From NCBI GenBank assembly GCA_003255065.1, contig QAOA01005801.1, positions 1,150,367 to 1,214,366 on the forward strand: a stretch of DNA of 64,000 nucleotides, read 5' to 3'. The position numbers were made by a program, and so were the translations under genes. This stretch comes from Cercis canadensis (Eukaryota; Streptophyta; Magnoliopsida; Fabales; Fabaceae). The notes under the pieces are model-generated. The model saw only the letters and a list, made by a program, of their open reading frames with translations. It was not told the DNA's origin and did no database searches. This document shows, piece after piece, positions 58,624 to 64,000 of this stretch (its first letter is position 1; each line of letters opens with the position of its first letter).

Positions 58624-60951
58624 TTTGGTATCAAAACTCATGGTTCTAATCGAGATTTGATTTTCAATTTTCATTTTTTTTTTACTTCTGAAATTTGTTG
58701 TTTTATATGTTGCTTTGATGTTCTAGTTTATTGTTCTTCATTGTTCATCTTGATTCTTCCTTGATTTTGCTTTGAATTGCTTAAAAAAAAAATTCTGGGC
58801 AACTTTTCTTGAAACTTCCATTGAGTCCTATAACTGCCCTTAAGGTGGTGTTTGACATTTTTGGCTTTCAATTTTTTGTGGTTTTTCCATGCTTAATGCA
58901 ATTTCTAGGCTATTGAACTATCTTGATCATCATTTGAGCTTGTAAGAAGCATGATTAAAATCATAGGATAAAAAACAAATTTCTGGGCAAGATTGATGAA
59001 CATTCAAGGTGTTCTTGAGCAAATTTCTAGAAAATTCGTATAAAGTTTTTTTTTTTTTTTGGATTTGATCAAAAGAGTGAGATTAGTTGCTTCTTAAAGT
59101 TGTTTCTTGCTCATTGCATAGTCTTGATTGAGATTTCATCATTTTTTGCTTAAAATTGTGTTGAAAATGATTGGAACAAACCCATCATTTGGGAACAAAG
59201 GCGCCATAGCGCAGCGTCTGAAAGGAAAAAGCCTCAGCAGCCTAGTCTAGCACCGCAGCCCCTGTCCAATTTTCTATTTTTTTTTTCAATCTTGTTCCTT
59301 GTTGATTGTTGACTTTGCAATTTTTTTTGTGAATCAAATTGCTTTCTTGTTTGTAATCTTATTCGGTGTTGATTGCCATTGATCTTGTTCCTAATTGCTA
59401 AATTTTGTTTCTTTGATTCTTCATTTTGTTTGTTGTGCTAAACTCATTTCTTGAAATTCCTTTATGCTTGTGTCATGCTTGTTCTTTCTATGGGTGAGTG
59501 ATTTGTTGTGGATATTTGTCACATTGACCTAAGCTCTTGATTTGCTCGTTAGTTCCACAAAAAACTAAGGAAGGAAAGTAAGAGTGGAAAAAGGAAAGAG
59601 TGTGAGATCATTAGACAATAAAAGCCACTAGTGAGTCAAACACGAGTTTGAGTGACATTTTTAAGTACAAACACATAAGGAATTGGTGAGGTTACTTTGT
59701 TAACAACTCTTTCAAGTTTTGAAATCATGGATAGAGGAAGTGAAGCAGGAAACTAAACTTTCACACTTCGTGCCATGAAACAACAATTTGCGAGAATGGA
59801 CATGAGATTTGAAGAGTTGCATGATAGGATGGATAGATATGAGGATGATCTACCAAGGAGGCAGCCCCCTATAGTCCCCGAAGCAAGGAGGAGGAATAGG
59901 AGGGATGTTGAAGAGAATTTACAAAGGTAGCCACCTAGGGCACCCGAAGTAAGGAGAAAAAGTATGAGAGTTATTATGGAGGATGAGGAATATAGTGAGC
60001 AAAGCAACTCTGAAGGCTAAGACTGATTTGCTAAACATGATGGAGGAGGAAGGATGACAAGACATGCTCATGTGAATCATGACCTAAGTGATATATAAAT
60101 GAAGATAAATGAAGATCCCATCTTATCAAGACTTCCACACTAGAGTCCTTGTCAATGAGAAGGTATGTAGAATGATATTGATGGTGGTAGTCCTATCAAT
60201 GTTGCTAGCTCTACCTTAGTTGATAAGTTGTATTTACCTACTTTAAAGCATCCTAGACCCTATAAATTTCAATTGTTTGATGAATGTGAAGAGATTAGGG
60301 TGACTAGACAAGTGTTGGTATTATTTGCTATTGGGAGAGACAAGGATGAAGTCCTATGTGATGTAGTTCCCATGCATGCGGGACATATTCTTTTGGGTAG
60401 GTCATGTCAATATGATAGGTGTGTGAGCCATGATGAATTCATAAATAGATTCTCTTTTACCTTTAAAAAATGGCCCATTACTCTTGTACCCATGACTCTT
60501 AAGCAAGTTTAGCATTTCATTAAGGAGTTAAGTGAAGCTAGTGAGCTTATTTCTCTTAGCATTAATAAACTTGACCCTATTTTGCCTAGTGTTGTTGTCT
60601 CTGTTTTACAAGATTTTGGACATACTTTCCAACATCAAGTTGACTTCATTAGAGTCGGATTGAAGTAAGAAAGACAACCTCTTGCATGTTTTATCAAGAA
60701 TCCAACTGGAGCTGCCCTAAATGACCATACATATGACATGGAGGTGTATGCCTTGGTGAAGGCGTTAGAGACTTGGCAACACTACCTTCTTCCCAAGAAG
60801 TTTGTGAGGGTGGTGAGGATCCATAACAATGCTCATAAGTTGGAACTATATAGTGAGTATGATTTAAATGCCTATTATAATGCAACTAATCGTTCTCCTA
60901 TTGATGTAGGTGAAGATTCAAGGATGAATCTTTCTAAAGAAAGAGGGATGA
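58624..60951 (+). pseudogene. Gypsy gag-pol remnants joined across a large deletion
   Basis: Leader to ~59720, then gag-like coding (FARMDMRFEELHDRMDRYED ... RRQPPIVPEARRRNRRD, 59780-59930). A retropepsin-like part follows at 60170-60512: IDGGSPINVASSTLVDKL, PTLKHPRPYKF, DEVLCDVVPMHAGHILLGRS and PITLVPMTLKQV. The start of RT lies to ~60660 (FQHQVDFIRVGLK). Next is an RNase H piece (YDMEVYALVKALETWQHYLL, ~60735-60795). This jumps directly into the integrase C-terminus (NNAHKLELYSEYDLNAYYNA ... DVGEDSRMNLSKERG), which reaches the 3' LTR. Two joins are therefore deletions of RT and of the RNase H/integrase core. Stops at 59928 and 60508 among others. Confidence 0.75.
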
Positions 60952-61793
60952 TGAGGATCATGACACCCAATCAAGAGACCCGTTATCCATATCCGTGGGT
61001 CCGATCAAAAGAGCAAGAGCTAAAAGGATGCAAGAAGCTTTGAATGGCTTAATTGAGAAGATCACAACTCAGGAGCAAGTGTGGACTAAGATCAAAGGCT
61101 TGTGAGCTTCATTTAGATTGAAAATGAGCTTGTTGAAGACAGGGTAGCATCTTGGGCACCATAGCCTCCGAAACTTGGCGCCGCAGTGCCCAAAATGACT
61201 CAGAATGGCTTCTAGGAAGAGCCTCCTGCTCCGCAATGCCCTACAATAGTGCCGCAACACCCAGCAGACATTAAGCAAGGTGCCGTAACGCCCTGTCAAT
61301 TTATAGCTTAGCGAGTTTTGACCCAAAACGATCGTTTTGGTTAATGGCTCCGAACTTGGACCAACTTTTAGCCATTTTGGGCCTAATTTACGAGCAATTA
61401 CACTTAGGTTATTAATGTTATCTATTTTGGGACATTTAGCTATTAGATTTGTTTTCTTTTATAATGGAGTTGACCCTCTTATGGCAACATAACTTCATAA
61501 TACACATTTGAACAAAAGTTAAGAGTTGTCTCCTACCTTGGTTCTTTGAAGAACTAGCAGAATTTATCAAGAACCCTAGTTCTTGTGGTATTCGAAACTT
61601 ATCAAGAACCCTAGGCTCTTGTGGCGTTCGATTCAAGACTTATCACTCAACCCCTTTCCCCTCTTGAATGTGGCGTCTATATCCTTCTTTTTTCTTTGAT
61701 TTTTGTGTGTTATGAAGTCTTCGAACTTGATTGGACAATTCTCGAGCGATTAGAATCTCTACCATTTAGGTTACCCCATAGGAATTCACATCA
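60952..61793 (+). repeat. 3' LTR of the deleted Gypsy element
   Basis: Copy of 57756-58623 ending ATTCACATCA. Shares AGAACCCTAGTTCTTGTGG and GATTGGACAATTCTCG phrases. Contains GCC-rich words (GCCGCAGTGCCC, GCCGCAACACCC) more complete than in the 5' copy. Confidence 0.75.
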
Positions 61794-62275
61794 ATTTTGC
61801 ACTGCTATTCTGTTATATTTCACTGCTATTTTTTGGTGTGATTTTCGCCACTGCTTTGCTTCTTTTTATCTGTCATCTATGAACTATTCTTGACATGTAT
61901 CCAGGTGTATATTTTGCTATTCTCTTGGTGCATTTTCTTGATGTTCTAGAGTATTTTTCTTATACTATCTAGTGCATTTTTCTCTTATCTTGGTGCATTT
62001 TCTCATGCTTTCTGGTGCATCTTTACTGCTGTTGTTCTTTCCTTTTATTTGTGTTTGTTTAAGAGTTGCAAGTATCATACATATATTATGTTGCTGTGTT
62101 GGTTCTTCCTTGTTATTTGTATTGTATTTTGACTACTCTCCCCATACCTTGAGGGCTGTTACATGTGGAATTATGCTGGTTTTTTTTTTTTATCTTGGTA
62201 ACATGTATGAAAAGTTTTATCTCTTTATTATGTAAAGTTTTGCACTTGTATTCGGCTGCTTTGGGAAAGTTGCTG
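61794..62275 (+). repeat. Middle segment of the interrupted 3' LTR
   Basis: T-rich non-coding sequence with repeated TTGGTGCATTTTC / CTGGTGCATC phrases (61925-62025). Inferred to belong to the Tat/Ogre-like 3' LTR from its position between two insertions; not independently matched. Confidence 0.3.
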
Positions 62276-62280
62276 ATTAT

Positions 62281-63730
62281 TGATGGACTTTTTCCGGCAA
62301 GTGTACCAAGTCACACAAGTAGTAATAGATGAATAGAGTATCGTCCTTAGGATTAACGCAAGCAACTACCAATTTCTCTAATACTAGTTCTATTTGGAAG
62401 AATAAACACTTTGGATTGAAGGCAGCCTAAAAATTACTACTGTAATTAACTAAGTAACAAAACTCAAATGATTACGTAAATAACTTAAATAGCAATTTAA
62501 CTGTGAGATTGATGATAAGAATGAGAAGGATAGGGGTTGATTTCATTCCTTGCAAATTCGGTTACTTCATAGACAAAGTAACCTTTGGATCAATACTGAA
62601 CTAATCATTCCAGTTACAATTCCTTTGCTATTGGAGACTTTCCCTAATGTGATTGAACCCAATCCCTTGGTGAAACAATCCTCCCTATCCCAATTAATTG
62701 CCCAATTCCTTGACACAATTAACTTGTCTAAGTGATCGAGCTCTAGGAAATTAATTCAAGACCATATAAACTAAGTTATCTATTCCTAGATTAACTCAAT
62801 TCATAACAGAATTCACAGAAGCATATTCGCATCTCACTATTCCTAGCATCAAAATGAATCTTTAACCTATTCAAATGGAGGCCAGTCATTCAAATACATT
62901 AATAACAGTAAATTCCATTCAACAATAGAATTGTACTAAAATAAGTTCATTTAGTCTTGAAACCTCATTACAAATGAATTACATCAAACCCTTAACACTA
63001 AGAGTTTAGCTACTCATGACTGAATTCAATAACATTAAACAGATAAAATTAAACATAGGATGAAAAGAAGGAAAACTATTTGTAGATCGAGTCTCAATTG
63101 TCCCTCCTCGTGCTCCAGCTCCTCTCCTCATTTTCTTCCCAAGTACAGCCTCCTAATCCCCTGCATCAGATTCTTATTTATACTTATGTGGAATTAGGTC
63201 TTCTTATCAGAAATAGCTTGAACACGGCTTTGACACTGCCGTGTCTTATTTCAGAACTTGGGCGTGTCACTTAAGGTGCTTTCTTGGTCGAACACGGGAC
63301 CAGACACAGCCGTGTTCTTCTCTTGTCTCTGCCCGTGTTCCTTAGACATGGTCCGTGCGTCTCCTTGCTCTAGGCATGTTCTCCATTTGTACATTCTGCC
63401 TGCTTGACACAGCTTCACACACGACCATGTCTGATTTTGTCTTGGCCGTGTTTGTCAATAAGCTTGAGCAGCAGCTTCTAGGGGTAGACACGGGGGAAAC
63501 ACGGCTGTGTGCATGCCCGTGTCCTTATCAAAACTTCATATGAGACTGGTTTCCTTGCACTTTGCTTCTTGGATTGCTTCCAAATTCTCCCTTTTGCATG
63601 ATCAGACATATTAGTACCTGATAATATCAATCCATGGGTTAAATACCATGTTTAGTGAGAATTTATTCATAATACAAGCAGGAATTCAATATTAAAGCAT
63701 GGTTTTTACAGTCCTAAAAGACAAGTATCA
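62281..63730 (-). mobile_element. Second solo LTR, with ACACGGC(C/T)GTGT-rich part
   Basis: Perfect 5-bp TSD ATTAT (62276-62280 and 63731-63735). On the minus strand it starts TGATACTTGTC and ends GGAAAAAGTCCATCA, with GTACACTTGCCGG near the tail. The 63200-63530 part is dense in ACACGGC(C/T)GTGT and GCCCGTGT words, as in the plus-strand block at 8.8-9.9 kb, indicating the same LTR family. No internal region. Frames here are LTR sequence. Confidence 0.83.
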
Positions 63731-63735
63731 ATTAT

Positions 63736-64000
63736 TTTAGGGCTGCTTCTTCATTTGCCTATGTGTTCTCATGATTTGATCATTTTTACATTTAGGCCAG
63801 AAGAATCAAAATACCTATTCTCGGTTTTGTCAGTCTCCACTGGTAGCACTCAATTTTTTTGTCATAGGTGGAGCTGTGGGGCTCCTATTTGAGTGATTTT
63901 TGTCCAATTAGAACCAGGAGGTGTATGCCTCTCATGTGTAATTCTTTTTCCCTTGCTCCCAGTTTTAATTTGAATATGGCTATTTTTCTTCGCTGTTGGG
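63736..64000 (+). repeat. 3' LTR sequence of the Tat/Ogre-like element at the window edge
   Basis: From about 63810 it matches the tandem units of the 5' LTR: CGGTTTTGTCAGTCTC, GGTGGAGCTGTGGGGCTCC, GGAGGTGTATGCCTCTCATG and GTTTTAATTTGAATATGGC, ending mid-unit at the window border. This ties the two sides of the interrupted element together. Confidence 0.75.

Larger units (their letters stand above)
57756..61793 (+). mobile_element. Internally deleted Gypsy (Del/Tekay-like) retrotransposon nested in the 3' LTR
   Basis: LTR-like direct copies at 57756-58623 and 60952-61793 flank 2.3 kb of internal sequence. A TTTGGTATCAAAACTC primer-site-like sequence follows the first LTR. The inside holds only pieces of gag, protease, RNase H and the integrase C-terminus, so RT and the integrase core have been deleted. 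TSD not identified. Confidence 0.75.
38996..64000 (+). mobile_element. Tat/Ogre-like Ty3-Gypsy retrotransposon, interrupted by nested elements
   Basis: Evidence in order: partial 5' LTR (to ~40574), tRNA-Arg primer site, a separate ORF1, gag, protease, RT, two RNase H domains, integrase, 3' tandem repeats, and LTR-matching sequence again at the right edge (63810-64000 versus 39000-39200). ORF1 before gag, the tRNA-Arg site and the second RNase H are Tat/Ogre traits. Insertions at 43499-44372, 47004-47886, 54501-55926, 57756-61793 and 62281-63730 break it. All reading frames are damaged. The 3' end lies beyond the window. Confidence 0.82.

Noticed and set aside
38996..64000. Endogenous pararetrovirus (caulimovirid)
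   Set aside because: The region has an integrase, LTRs and Tat-type dual RNase H, and no movement- or coat-protein-like domain was seen.

Overview
The window is nuclear DNA of a flowering plant, almost certainly a eudicot. It is AT-rich and intron-bearing, and is dominated by plant-type LTR retrotransposons (SIRE-like Copia, Tat/Ogre-like and Del/Tekay-like Gypsy), Mutator-like elements (MULEs) and hAT-type elements. The species cannot be named from the sequence. No tRNA, rRNA, CRISPR or bacterial-style operon was seen.

Layout. 1-1332: non-coding sequence with a hAT-like repeat and short tandem repeats. 1333-4212 (minus): the only intact host gene, a four-exon secreted pectinesterase. 4533-6967: a MULE with ~510-bp terminal inverted repeats (TIRs), a 10-bp target-site duplication (TSD) and a decayed FAR1-type gene, about 320 bp upstream of the pectinesterase start. 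7.5-11 kb: AT-rich inverted repeats and an LTR-like block with a ~555-bp tandem duplication. 11416-12040: a foldback element with a 9-bp TSD. 12417-22295: a complete but decayed Copia element with 1.1-kb LTRs, 5-bp TSD, gag, pol and an extra third ORF.

22687-24702: a 2-kb near-perfect palindrome with a 9-bp TSD whose arms are filled with degenerate telomere-like CCCTAAA sequence. About 600 bp further on, a second and larger MULE (about 25.33-34.55 kb) starts with a related TIR. It carries a plant mobile domain (PMD) gene on the plus strand with telomere-like sequence in its intron. On the minus strand it has a converging MULE transposase and unrecognised accessory exons ending in an endonuclease/exonuclease/phosphatase (EEP) domain. 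These two elements look like autonomous and non-autonomous members of one unusual family and are the most novel part of the window.

34.5-38.9 kb: small repeats and a foldback element. From about 39 kb to the end: a single large Tat/Ogre-like Gypsy element (tRNA-Arg primer site, ORF1, gag, protease, RT, two RNase H domains, integrase, 3' tandem repeats). It is broken up by a TIR element at 43.5 kb, a hAT element at 47.0 kb, a solo LTR at 54.5 kb, an internally deleted Gypsy element at 57.8-61.8 kb and a second solo LTR at 62.3-63.7 kb; its 3' LTR runs off the window. Everything except the pectinesterase is degraded by stops and frameshifts. Gene models and splice sites were read by eye; no homology search was run.
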